Positions 49,901 to 61,055 are shown, numbered from the stretch's first letter. The stretch: DNA of 64,000 nucleotides from Cytospora piceicola (GCA_023375675.1 JALQBC010000018.1:558001-622000); one strand, 5' to 3'. Numbers and translations are program-made. The notes: generated by a model not told the origin, from the letters alone.

Positions 49901-52900
49901 AAGTAGTTTATATTATTATAACTTTTAGTTTCTTTTATTTAATAGAATACGTTAGTCGATAACCTGCTAATATAGTTTCGAAACCGTTATCTTAAATAGT
50001 ATCTTCGACTTACTAAGTATAAGCTATACTTATTATATTACGTCCGGTTAATTCTGTTTTTAAAGCTAGAATTAGTAATATATAAGTATTAGTTTTAAAC
50101 AGAATAATAAAAAGTAGATATAAACCTTAATATAACTCGAAATAATACCTTTTTTCGTTTAGTACTTTAACTTAAAAGTCCGGTCTTTAATCTTTCTAAT
50201 TAATAAATTTATAAAAGGTAATAGTTTCTCTCCGAACAGGTTATTTTATAGTAACTCGAACTCTTATAGCGTAAGGAGAACTATTAAATAGCTAAAGTCG
50301 GACTTTTCTATAATCTTTTATTAGTTAGTAAGACGGTAAAAGTAGTCTTTAGTCTATTAGTTTATATATTTAAGCATTTTTTATATAAAGATAAACCTTA
50401 TTAATATCAGCTTCTCTTAGTTTTCCAAGGCTATAGTGTTTTCGAGAGTTAGTAAGTAGTTTAAGTATAGTTAGGTATATACTAGTATAAAACTTATAAT
50501 TTTATTTTCTAAACAGCTAGATTTAGACCTTAATATAGAAATTTTCTAAATAACTAAATATATTTACTAGGTATTTTTATTAAGTATTTTTATTTTCTGT
50601 TTTTTAAAGGTAAATTAAAAAAGGTATATTTAAGCTAATAATATTAAAAGGTTAGTATTACTTTTTAAACGCTATTTTAAATACTTAGTTTTATCGGTAT
50701 TTACTATTAGGTAGAAATAACAATAGGTATAAAAAGAGAAATCTTCTTAAGACCTTAAATATTCAGGCTTTTATTAAATACTTAACTTAATACGATATAA
50801 ACCTACCGATCGATATAACTTCTAAGTATATTTTAACTTTAAAAGTAAATATTAAAAAAAGTCGAACGTTATATACAGGAAGTTAGCTTTAAAGATTAAA
50901 TCCGAACTCTTACGCTTTATTATTAAATAAATACTACGCTAAAGTTTTAATATAGTTTTATTACTAAGCCGTTTACTTACCGTCGTCTATTTAATAAAGA
51001 TACTGTTATTTAAATATCTTAATTATATTACTCTCTGTTAAGGCGATAAGCTAGTCGATAAAAATATCGTTATTTAAGTACCTTATATACCTTATACTAC
51101 TTTCTGTTAAAACGATAAGCTAGTTACCTATCGCCTATTTAATAAAAATACCGTTATTTAAATATCTCGTATACCTTATACTACTCCGTTACTAATATTT
51201 AGCTTTTTATCGGATAACTATTATATCGTAAGCTAATACTACTTTCTAAAGCTACTGTAATTACCTAACCGACTTAACGGATATCTGGATCTAACCTTTA
51301 TAAACTAAGCGGGTATAATAATATTAAAACTATTAAGACTTACCTTAAATTTTACTTTAATTCTGCCCGCTTCTTACTTTTAATACTATACTTTACATTA
51401 TATGTAAGCTTAACCTGCTTAAGTCGTACTACCTGCTATTATAAATAAATCTATTAATCTAGCTTCTAATACTAAGAAGTTATCTTTAAAGCCGACGCCT
51501 ATATAGATATAGATTACTAATCTAACCTTTAGCTTTATAGTAAGTCGAAACTCCTTATATCTACTTCCTTACTCGAAACTAATTCTATTTGCTTTATAAC
51601 TAACCTCTTAAAAAGACTACCTAATAGCCGACTAACCTTATATAATACCTAGCTAGTTATCGACTAAGCTATCGATAGTAAGTTAAAAAGTATCTTATTC
51701 TTTATCTCGACAGATTAATACTAATAATCTTAGCTAAAGCTAACCTTTAAAAGAAAAAACTATTTAGCCGACTAACTAGCCGACTAGTCTTATATAATAC
51801 CCGAGAGTTTATTTTAGCCTTACGTTATTAAAGATAAGTACGTAATTATCGCTAAAGTATACTCCGACTAAAAGGCTAGCGATAAAGTATTCCCGGTCGG
51901 TTTTAAAGATCTTCTTATATTAAGACTAAAGTTTATATACCTTTTACAGTATTTATAAGCCGACGAAGTATTTATATCCGGCCTTTCCCGAATATAGTAT
52001 AATAAACGTATTAAAAACGTTATAAACAGCTTTTAATAAAACTTTTATAAAATCCCTTTAGCTAATATTACTTCGTCGAAAGACGAAACCGAATTTCTAA
52101 AGCTATAAGCCTTTAACTCTTTAACCGGCTAAAACGTCCTCTTCCTTATATCCTTATTTATAATATCCTTAAAGGCTTTTATACCTTTCGCTTTTCGTTA
52201 AAAAGCCTTATACTATTATATAAAGGCTAATTTAACAGTTATTATAAGCTTCTTTAACTAAGTAAAGGGCCCGGATATATTTATTTTAAACCTTATAGTC
52301 GCCGCTTATTAGTAAAAGGTCTTATAAGATTTCGAAACGCTTTAAGATTAATGCCTTCTTATTCTTTAATAGCTTACCGTCGCTATAGAAAACCTTATAA
52401 CAGCTCGACCTTTATTAAGGCTTAATAACCGGAAACGTTAAGCTCGGCTAAAGTAATAAGCCGATATAACGAACGAGGACTTAAAGATAGTTTTTAAAAC
52501 CGTCTTTATTAAAAAAAAGACGCGGATTTTAAAAGAGAAGCTTATAAAGGCTAAATAAAATAATAGCCCTTTTTTTAGCCTCCGAATCGAAAATAAAAGA
52601 TCTCTTAATAACGTATTAATTTAAAAAGTATCCCGGATCTAATAAAGCTACTTAGCTATTTTTAAAAGTTATAGCTTTAGCGAATCGGAGTTTAAAACCT
52701 ATATACTTTTTAATAACACGATTTATCCCTTTTATATCTTTTATTATAGCTAGCTACGTTCTTTAAGCTATACGATCGGTATTTTATATACTATACTAGT
52801 TTCGTTAAAGTTTTATACGAAATATAATAAAGCTATAGTACGCTTCGACTTTTATAAGCTTAAATTAAATGTTTATTAAGAGCGGTTTTTCTTTTAGATT

Positions 52901-55139
52901 ATTTATAACGTTTTATAATAAGTCGTTTAAACCGTTTAAAAGGTTAGTAACCGAAGAACGAACGACCGCTATTCGCTAAACTTTATACTCGAAGTTTAAT
53001 AGTCGATTACAGACCGTTAAGGCTTTCCGATTATACCTTTCGAGTATAGCCCTTTCCGCTATATGCCTGCTATGCGCGGACTTTCGAACTCGGTAATGTT
53101 TTTAAGATATTAGACTAGTCCGAGATATCAGACTAGTCTGCTATTACTAACAGAAGGACCTGTTAAACACTTAAACCTATTCGATCTGGTAAAAAGCTTT
53201 TAAAATAAGTTTCGTAGAGTTTCCTAAGATAGTAATATTACTAATAAAGTTATAAGCAGCTCGGATCTTTTATTTTAACTAGCTTAGTTTACTTACCTAT
53301 TATAGATCTTAATAAGTAGTTCGTTTTAAAAGCTTTACTATAAACTTAGTATAAAGCGATAAGCTTTACCTAAAGAATACCTTAAGATAAAAGCTCTTAA
53401 CTCTTTATTTCTAAACTTTAACCTACCGGACCTTTTATATACCTAACTTATAGATAGTTAAAACTAGCTTCTTTTTTTCCGGTACTTTAATTATATTACC
53501 GGTAACTTTAACGTTAGCTAGCTTTAATACTACTTTAACTGCTTTTATAACGAGTAAAGGTATAGGTATAATAATTATTAAAAGTTATTTTTAAACTAAA
53601 AAGCTTTAAAAGCTTATCGGAATATTAACTCTTATTTTAATACGGAAGGGGTTTTCGATTAAGCTTACGAGTTTTTCTGAAAATACTTTTGTTATAACTA
53701 TATCGACTATACCGGGAAGTAAGAAAGATTTAGTTTAAAATATTACTTCGATCGATACCGTTAAAGTTATATATCTTTAAAAAAGCGATCGCTTTTAACG
53801 ATAGTTTATAAATACAGTTTTTACTAAGTAAGTAAAATAAAATATTTTAGTATATATTAAGCCTTTAAATTCTACTAATAATATATAAATAACCGTAGTA
53901 AGCTTAACTAAAAGCTATCGAAAACGTTCTAATACTCGGTCTATTATATCGAAACTAATTATAAAAAAGATTAACGGAGATATAAAAACTCGGAAACCTA
54001 TAAAAAGGTCGTTTTCTACTTTAACCTCTATTCTAAAGGTAAGATAGATATTATCGATAAGGCTACCGTTAAGACGTAAAAGGCCGTTTTAAAGCCTTCT
54101 TTATCGTAAATACTCTAAGATTCTTAAAATAACCGTAAAGCTACGTAAAATCGCAGTCTGTAAAAGAAAAGCTAAAGTAACGAATAGAAAGAAAAATCTT
54201 TTATTTATAAGGCTTATAAATACAGATCTATACGAACTTAAAATTTTTATCGATATCTTCGAAATATAAAGTATAAATTCTATAACCCGACCTCTGTCTC
54301 GTCGTTATAAAAGTATCGTTATTAGTTTTATAACTTCGAGACTAATATCCTTTACTAGTCGAAGAAATATACCGTAGAGTACTATCTAATATTTAAAAGC
54401 ACGCTGTTAAACCTTAAAGGTTAAAAGCCTACCGGAAGCGATAGCTAAACTTTATAGCTATAGCTATTACCTTAAGGTAAGGCTTCCGGGAAAGGTAAGG
54501 TAAGTATCGCTGTTAAATAACAGCCGGTTTCGAACCTTAAGAAGCTAACCTTAAAACGTCGGAATTCTAACGATAATTACTTTTCGAAGAGATCTTTAAA
54601 GCGTTAGTGTCCGGAGGTAAAATTAAGTAGCGAAATTAAGACTACTATATATCGGCGCTTATTACAGCTAGCCGCCCTTTAGCTGTCGAGTAGCAGTATA
54701 TCGATACTAATATAGGCGGTAACGTTAAACGATATTATAGATAAAGGTAAGGATAGCGCCGGTAGTAACAGTAGTAATAGTTTTAAGGCTAACTATACCG
54801 ACGATAGTTTTAAGGCTAAAGAGGGTTTTAAGGTTAACTATACCGACGATAGTAACGATAGTTCTAAAGGTGAATAATAGCTTTAATAGTAATAAGGTAA
54901 TAAGGTAATAACGATAATAACTTTATAATAAATAAAGGTAAGGATATTCAGATTAAGATATATGAATTAGGCGTTAAGATATTATACGAACGATTATAAT
55001 AATTTATCGCTTTTATCGCCTTTAGTATTTAATCGAATAGCCTTCCCTTTTATCCCTTTTAAGCCGAAGGCTTTTTATAACTAACTTTTAGGCGAGATTC
55101 TTACGTCGTTTATATCGTAATCTAGCAGCTATCCCTATA

Positions 55140-55600
55140 GTATACGTTACGTCTTCTGTAGCGGACCGACCGTAAGAGGTATCGTAGCCTCCCGTATCGC
55201 CTTTCCTACCCGGCGTAGCCTAAGCCGACCGTAAAAGGCATTATAGCTATACGTTACGTGTTCCGTTACGGACCGACTGTAAAAGGTATCGTAGCTATCG
55301 TAGATCTTCCGGGGCGGACCGACCGTAAAAGGCATCGTAGCTATATGTTACGTGTTCTATATTCCGTCTTCCGTAACAGACCGACCGTAAAAGGTATTAT
55401 AGCCTAGTATCGCCTTTCTTACTCGGTATAGCCTAAGCCGACCGTAGCGGACCGACTGTAAAGGTATCGTAACTATACCTTATATGTTCTGTGTTCTGTA
55501 GCGGACCGACTGTAAGAGGTATCGTAGCTTTTCGTATCGTATTTCCTACTCGGTATAGCCTAAGCCGACCGTAGCGGACCGATCGTAAAACGTATTAAAA
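55140..55600. repeat. Subterminal array of CGGACCGACCGTAAAAGG units
   Basis: Nine or ten copies of CGGACCGACYGTAARAGGTA, usually followed by TCGTAGC, are spaced irregularly by about 35-62 bp. They alternate with CGTATCGCCTTTCCTAC and TATACGTTACGTGTTC segments. The array overlaps the inner part of the right inverted repeat. The left arm has at least two copies in inverse orientation (CTTACGGTCGGTCCGC at about 16530, CTTACAGTCGGTCTACCGCG at about 16601). Such subterminal repeats often bind transposases; that role is inferred. Confidence 0.7.
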
Positions 55601-55972
55601 ACATTACCTATACGACTACGGTTAAATAATTAGTAGTCTATTCTACTTAGGCGTAATAGAAGCTAGACGATTAGGACTCGAAGGCCGAAGGTCGAAGGTT
55701 AAAGGCGATATAAAGACAGACGGCTACGATTAGACTCGAAAGTCGAAGGTCGAGGGTCGAAGGCGATATAGAAACAGTATTAATAGTTACGATCAGGACT
55801 TAAAGACTAATTCGAAGGTCGAAGATATACTTTAAAGACACAGTTTTAACTTATAATATATATATTATACTCGAGATATACTCTAGAAACAGGTCTTAAA
55901 CTCGAGAATTTGCTTCAGAAACACTGTCTTATAAGTTAAGACCTACTAAAATCGGAAATTATCGCCTCTCGA
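55470..55972 (-). repeat. Right terminal inverted repeat
   Basis: This is the inverted partner of the arm at 16153-16640. Tip blocks match after reverse complement: CGAGAGGCGAT versus CGAGAGCGAT, then AGGTCTTAACT. Comparing arms shows RIP-type changes, for example CGGCAGGTC on the left against TAGTAGGTC on the right. Within the arm, CCTTCGACCTTCG-like segments are repeated two to three times, making it longer than the left arm. Confidence 0.8.
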
Positions 55973-55976
55973 TGTC
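55973..55976 (+). repeat. Candidate target-site duplication (right copy, TGTC)
   Basis: TGTC directly follows the right inverted repeat and equals the four bases before the left one. Aldo/keto reductase coding sequence resumes immediately after it. Confidence 0.6.
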
Positions 55977-56142
55977 GAGGCAGAAGGGGGCGATCCCGCT
56001 AGGCGGGGTCAAGAATGCGAGCCAGGCCGAGGAAAATGCCCGGGCTGCTAGTGATGAGTGGATTCTTAGCGAGGAGGAGATGGCAGAGCTGGATAAGCTC
56101 GCTCTGGTCGGGACGACTTCTTGGATGTGGCAACATGGGTAA
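55977..56142 (+). pseudogene. Aldo/keto reductase, 3' part, cut off by the insertion
   Basis: The frame resumes mid-codon and encodes the last 55 residues: RQKGAIPLGGVKNASQAEEN, which is the conserved cofactor-phosphate motif, then a C-terminal helix with LSEEEMAELDKLA, ending SWMWQHG and TAA at 56140-56142. It is the missing end of the reductase at 15299-16152. No start codon or promoter serves this piece. Base composition is normal and CpA is retained, so RIP has not spread beyond the element. Confidence 0.92.
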
Positions 56143-56603
56143 CAATGTGGTCGGGGAAGCGAATGATGTAACAGGTTTCTATCGTAATGTCTTATCACTG
56201 GTTTGGGTGTGTGAGCAATATCATCTATATTTCCTGGTAGTTTACAAGCATAATCGGGGCATGGTCTGTTGAGTCTCAGAAAAGCACCATCTTCTGACGC
56301 CGAGGATGTAATATTTCAACGTCACTGTGTGCCAACAGAAATGCCATGATTGAGCATGTGCACGTCCATGCTGCGCGTCGTGCTGCTTTAGAGATACACA
56401 TATGTTGTCCTTGCCCGTCATAATGCCCATGTGACAAGGGCAAGAAGCATATATGGGACGGGTGTTTGGTGAAGAGGTTCGTGGCGCGAATCACCAAGTT
56501 GGCCTTGAGACGCATCTTGAGGAGAGGGGCAATGCCAAACTAACAACAGACCAAGTAGACACTCATATGAGCCTGGAGTCCTTCGGTGGCGCGCGAAGGA
56601 CAA
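56143..56603. other. Intergenic 3' flanks of the reductase and the 2EXR gene
   Basis: These 461 bp lie between two gene ends that face each other. I see no gene or notable motif. Confidence 0.5.
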
Positions 56604-57851
56604 TCACTCTGTGGCCTGTGAGGATGAACCGTGTAGCCATTCGTCCTCAAACGGTACCAGGGCCTCGTTCTCCTCTTCGCTTTCCCATACCCAATCAGAT
56701 TTTCCCGATGGTGTGTGTTCCGGGACGAAGAGAACAGCGGGTCGGAACTTGAAAGATTCGAGAGCTTCGCGGACCCAGCCGATATCTGTATTCGGACCGT
56801 CTGCGGTTATGATGTTACCCTGACTCTCAGAACTGAGTGGTAAACGATCATATTTTGCGCGGCCCTTGATGAACCAATTCTTCAACCTTGGCAGTGCTGC
56901 CTCATATTCACTCAGATATTCTCTCAGGATCGTAAGCTGGAGGTCCATGTCTTTAGAGTAGCGATTGAGCTCAAAGCGAGGGCCCAAAACTCTTCCCCTT
57001 TCTCTTTCAAGAATACGAGACACGCGTCTAACGGCTGTGGCATCCTCCATGTTGACCAGTAAGGCCTCGTCGCCGTGGAAGAGCTCCGACACGGCTGAAG
57101 CACTCATGCTACGGCCTATGAAGAAGCGACACCCAACATAAACCGTTTCTAGTTTCGGGAAGCGGTCCATGTGCTGCGCAAGCGGGCGGCGAATGAAGAT
57201 TGCAGGGTCCATGAATCGTTGCGGCTTGTACTCGCTACACTCGAGGAAGAGGCTTTTGGCCGCTTTGTCGGTGGCTTCATGCACGTCATTGACTGGCTCG
57301 CGGAGTAGCACATCGTGATCTGGGGAGAACCAGGACCAGCATATAAAGCTCTGCCAGCTGCTGTCAAGGCACCCACGAGACTGTCGTACCGGGTAATAGC
57401 GGCCATACCGCAGGGCCACAGCCCTCGATTCTGTGCAGACTTGTGTGATGGCGGGGGCCGGGAGCGATGTGATTCCAAAGTATTTCCTGGGCTTCTTGTA
57501 ACTATAGGCCCGTCTCGGTATGGCGAGCGCCCAGACCATCTCTTTGATCTCTTTTGGCAACCGCTGGAACCGTGGAAACGACGCCGGAGCATCAGAGCTC
57601 AGGGCGCGTACCTGGCCGCGAAGGCCGTCGATTTCGTGAAGAATCCGCTGTTCGAAGAGATAATGCCGTCGTTCTCTTCTACGGGACTCTACGATCATAT
57701 TCTCCTGATAAATCAGGAGCAGATGGAGCATGTGCTTATCGCTGACATCCTCAGCAGAGAATCGTCCGCCGACAAGCATTTGCCGAAAATCGTTGTAGTT
57801 CCGCGGGAACGTGACTTCGTCATCGGTCTGGAGGAACCCGGCTTCGTCCAT
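56604..57851 (-). CDS. 2EXR-domain protein of unknown function
   Basis: A single exon of 415 residues. The 2EXR domain begins near residue 91 with the signature FPRFQRLPKEIKEMVWALAI (F-P-x-F-x-x-L-P-x-E-I-R-like-x-x-I/V-W), then ITQVCTESRAVALRYG, the second conserved segment of this fungal family. An acidic/basic helical segment (residues 40-85) precedes it, possibly a coiled coil. The C-terminal part is charged and not recognised. No signal peptide or membrane segment is seen. The function of 2EXR proteins, which are expanded in filamentous ascomycetes, is not established. The ATG at 57851 is the first in frame. Confidence 0.85.
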   Translation of the reverse strand: MDEAGFLQTDDEVTFPRNYNDFRQMLVGGRFSAEDVSDKHMLHLLLIYQENMIVESRRRERRHYLFEQRILHEIDGLRGQVRALSSDAPASFPRFQRLPKEIKEMVWALAIPRRAYSYKKPRKYFGITSLPAPAITQVCTESRAVALRYGRYYPVRQSRGCLDSSWQSFICWSWFSPDHDVLLREPVNDVHEATDKAAKSLFLECSEYKPQRFMDPAIFIRRPLAQHMDRFPKLETVYVGCRFFIGRSMSASAVSELFHGDEALLVNMEDATAVRRVSRILERERGRVLGPRFELNRYSKDMDLQLTILREYLSEYEAALPRLKNWFIKGRAKYDRLPLSSESQGNIITADGPNTDIGWVREALESFKFRPAVLFVPEHTPSGKSDWVWESEEENEALVPFEDEWLHGSSSQATE

Positions 57852-59924
57852 GTTGTTGAGAGGCTGAGCTGGTGTAGATTGAGAATGGTCTCAAGTGCTG
57901 TTGCTGGACGACAAAGCTAGAAATGGGACCCTTGGAGAGTTTGCAAAGCCAATGCAAACGCGTAAACAAATGGCCCATGTCAACGCGTGACGTTGCATTT
58001 ACATGTACTACCTAGGTATGTAGAGCGTGTCTGATATAATACGGGCTGGATTCTTAACTTACGTAGGAAACACTGAGCGTACGTAAGAGAGCGGGGATTT
58101 CCTGAAGGGTCCCCATGTCAGGTATGGCAGCTCACATGATCTGGTCTAAACTGAGAAACAGGCACGTTTTATCTATATTACGGTCACTTAATTCCAGTGT
58201 AGGGGTGTATAGGGTATCTCATTCTCCGAAAAGGAAATTAAATACACTGATCTGAAGCCTAAGGGAAGGGAAGCAAAAGGGTGTAGGCACAACACCTCGA
58301 CAGCACACACAGCCAGACTTCCAACAGTACTAATACTTTAAAGCAAGTGGTCGACAAAGAATTTTCGAGACAAGAAACAGCAAGGCAGTTTCAGCTTTCA
58401 TATTGGCACTACAAGTCACCTCGACCATATAGAGCTAGAGGACATCAAGTACACTCAAGAAGCTACTATGCATGTTAGTCAGACCGACGGGACATCTGAT
58501 CTGGGGTTTACTACATCCCGGAGGTCGCGAAGGGCATGATTTGAGAAGTGCGACCTCCCTCAGCCCGGAAGGATAACGAAGCGTACAATCGTCGTCCCTA
58601 TTACAAACGCTAAAAAGTTGACGATATCTCCCAGGACATTCCCAGGGTTAGCAGCGTAACAATGAACTTGGAAAGGGTGAGTATGCTCACCTGGGTTGGG
58701 GAATGTAACATTATATCAGCCGAGTCGCCATAACGACGGAAAGGCTCGAGGTGTGTACTCTGCATTATTTCTAGTCCACAGACGATTATTTCAACTATTT
58801 CGAGCTTCAACGGACCTAGTCGGGTTTGTTCGGAGATTTGATTCTTCAACCGTTTTGTCCGTGACTTTGTCCAAAGGGCCAAAAAGCAATTGACTGCTTG
58901 CCAGTACAATGTGCAACAAAGCCAGGATGGATGGCACATCCATTTCCATTGTATTGTTATTTATAGTCGATATCAATCTACTTAGGGTTTTGGAGATCGT
59001 CAGCCTGTTTTAGGCTTCCCAAGGTTGCTTATTGCAACCGTCTTGGTTCATATTGGCTAAAGACCACACGAGTGTGTGGACCTTGCTAGGAATACCACGC
59101 GGGAGTGAAAGGGTCCAGTGAAAAGGTTTGAAACCTTGTGAGAGCCAACGTGGATTTTGCGCAGCAATTTGAGCTCGATGGCGAAGTGGCGAGTCTCCCG
59201 ACAATCCCAAAGAACGGAGCAATCAGCCACAACAAGAAGAAGCGGATTCCCAGCGCCGAGAAAGATTGAGTCCGGAAGACTGGTGAAGCAAAGGGCGCAG
59301 CCTACAACTGAGCGAGCGCTTGAATTCTCACGACGGGGAAGTAGAGGAAACCCCTTGCCAGTCACTCCTTGAGTACCTGATATCAGAATTTATCTCGATT
59401 GATGTCTTCAACGCTATAGTCATGCCAGTGCGTATTGTCCTGTCCAAGCAGACCATTTAGATCCCTGTGATGGGTGTGCTCCTCTTGTCCAGCCCTTGTG
59501 CCACCACCAGATACCGGTAGTCACTCGTGTCTTCTTCGTCTTCGCTGGTACCACCTCCTACCAGCAGGACACGGCCACACATACTAGTTGTTTATGCCAT
59601 TCACTTTGATAGACTGACTTCCATGATATCTCCTACCGGGAAGGGCCTGTCAACACTGATTTTCAAACAACCAATCAACGCTTTTCGGACTAAGAATCTC
59701 TGTCACAGATTTACGTTTGTGTATATGGATTGTGATTGTATCGTTAACTTGTATATGAACCCTTGGAATCCTTTGGTCTCTGTCTCCTTGATGCTTTGAA
59801 CTCGCCCAAGTGGAACACAAGCCAAAACAGCAACACCCAATCTGAGGAAGCCTTCAGTAATTTCAAAAGTATTTATCCGAGATACTTTCCTAAGCAACGA
59901 GAAACAGTCCCGGCAAAAGGCAAT
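57852..59924. other. Intergenic region between two divergent genes
   Basis: This 2.07 kb separates the 2EXR start from the start of the Pro/Gln-rich gene. All open frames are short and unlike any family I know. It contains a TACCTAGGTA palindrome (58009-58018) and a perfect 9-bp inverted repeat, GGAGGTCGC (58520-58528) and GCGACCTCC (58550-58558), with a 21-bp loop. It must include both promoters; a small non-coding transcript cannot be excluded. Confidence 0.5.
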
Positions 59925-61055
59925 ATGGCGACGGGGTATGGTCAGTCTGGCTACGGCTACGTCCCTCAACATCCTCACCCTGCTCCTTACCCGTGGGCCT
60001 ATTCTTCAGGTAACAACTATCCTGAAGGGGGGCCCCCGCCCCCCTACAGTCCCGTTCCAACTGCTCAAATGCCGCAGCCATTGCCTCCGTACCAATACCC
60101 TTCTCAGCAACAAGCTGCTCTCCAGCAACAAGCGTTTCTCCAGCAACAAGAGTTTCTCCAGCAACAAGAGGCTCGTCGGTACCAGCAGTATCCTCAGGGC
60201 CAACAGCAGTACCCAGTGTCAAGCGGCTATTCACCTATGCCTCATGTCAACGGGCCACCCCAGGGCTACGAACAAGGCTATGCCTCAATGAGCAGCCATT
60301 TAAGCCCCCTAGGATCACCTCGAAGGCCTACTGTGACCTTGACCTTCGAGCATTACCCCGAAGAGCCTGCGGGGGGGATCTGCACCGAATACCCACGGTC
60401 CCCTCGATACCAGTTCACGTCTCCTCGGAATCGGACCAGAACAGAAGCCCCTTCCAGAGCCACGAGCAACAACCATGCCAGGCGAAGAAGCTCCTCGACA
60501 AGACGGCCCATGAAAGAGCCCGGACTTGCCACAGATGGGGATGCAGGACAGTATAGCAACCCGCCGGGCTACGATCTGAAGCTTTTCGACATTACCGAAA
60601 CTCTTTTCAAGGTTCTCGGTTTCGTTTTTGATGCGGATGAACTAGGGAAATGGATCTATGACGTGGTCGTCAGCAAGCATGGCCCGCGAACTCTGATTGC
60701 TGATATGGCTAGAACTTTCTGGCGAGTGCTTATACAGTTGGATACAAACATCAATAGATCCAAGGAGAGCTGGGAAAGTATCAGAGCTCCAGAAGACTTA
60801 GACGTGGTGGAGGACTTCATCATCTCCGGACGCAGGCAAATTTCCAAGCTGCAGAGACTGCTCAGTGCCTGCGAGAGGTCAATGCTGGGCCTCTTGTCTG
60901 AAGGGAGCAGTGGCTCCGGTATTGATTTCGTCGAGACCCTTTACAACCGCGATGTAATGTTGAAGGATACGGAGAGGTTTGTGGAAGGTCTCGAATTGTG
61001 GATCAGACGGTGGAAGGACAATTGTGAGCCCAATCTGCCAGAGCGAAAAAGGTAA
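59925..61055 (+). CDS. Pro/Gln-rich N-terminus protein with helical C-terminal domain, unknown
   Basis: A single exon of 376 residues from the first in-frame ATG (GCAATATGGCG). The frame is open further upstream but has no earlier ATG. Residues 1-115 are disordered and rich in Pro, Gln, Tyr and Gly, with QQQAFLQQQEFLQQQEARR repeats. Residues 130-200 are Ser/Arg/Pro-rich with several SP sites (SPRRPTVTL, SPRYQFTSPRNRTR). The last 170 or so residues look folded and mostly helical (LFDITETLFKVLGFVFDADE, then long amphipathic helices, ending LWIRRWKDNCEPNLPERKR). I recognise no named domain. No signal peptide is present. The coding status is supported by length, codon use and the folded-looking end. 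Confidence 0.75.
   Translation: MATGYGQSGYGYVPQHPHPAPYPWAYSSGNNYPEGGPPPPYSPVPTAQMPQPLPPYQYPSQQQAALQQQAFLQQQEFLQQQEARRYQQYPQGQQQYPVSSGYSPMPHVNGPPQGYEQGYASMSSHLSPLGSPRRPTVTLTFEHYPEEPAGGICTEYPRSPRYQFTSPRNRTRTEAPSRATSNNHARRRSSSTRRPMKEPGLATDGDAGQYSNPPGYDLKLFDITETLFKVLGFVFDADELGKWIYDVVVSKHGPRTLIADMARTFWRVLIQLDTNINRSKESWESIRAPEDLDVVEDFIISGRRQISKLQRLLSACERSMLGLLSEGSSGSGIDFVETLYNRDVMLKDTERFVEGLELWIRRWKDNCEPNLPERKR

Larger units (their letters stand above)
16153..55972. mobile_element. Giant RIP-degraded TIR-bounded mobile element (39,820 bp)
   Basis: One AT-rich block is inserted in the aldo/keto reductase gene. Its ends are diverged inverted repeats of about 0.5 kb flanked by TGTC. Composition changes abruptly at both ends. 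Inside, CpA and TpG are almost gone and TpA is enriched, while CpG is common: from 17101 to 17640 I count no TpG and only two CpA. This is the pattern left by repeat-induced point mutation. All frames are broken by TAA and TAG, so I can name no transposase or cargo gene. Apart from the arrays and islands listed separately, the stretches 17109-20460, 21466-27615, 28000-31000, 36300-40200, 42700-46400 and 47000-55130 hold no gene I can support. Nested older insertions are possible. A 4-bp duplication with long TIRs would be compatible with several DNA-transposon superfamilies, including Academ-like ones; none is demonstrated. Confidence 0.85.

Noticed and set aside
16153..55972. Centromere, or a natural AT-rich isochore without an element
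   Set aside because: Inverted repeats at both ends and an in-frame split of one gene show that it was inserted. A centromere-like role is not excluded by sequence, but nothing supports it.
16153..55972. Starship element with a DUF3435 captain
   Set aside because: No such frame is recognisable, TIRs of about 0.5 kb are not typical of Starships, and the flank is not the usual target motif; the interior is too mutated to exclude it fully.
59763..59924. Longer N-terminus for the Pro/Gln-rich protein
   Set aside because: The extended frame begins at TTG and has no ATG before 59925.
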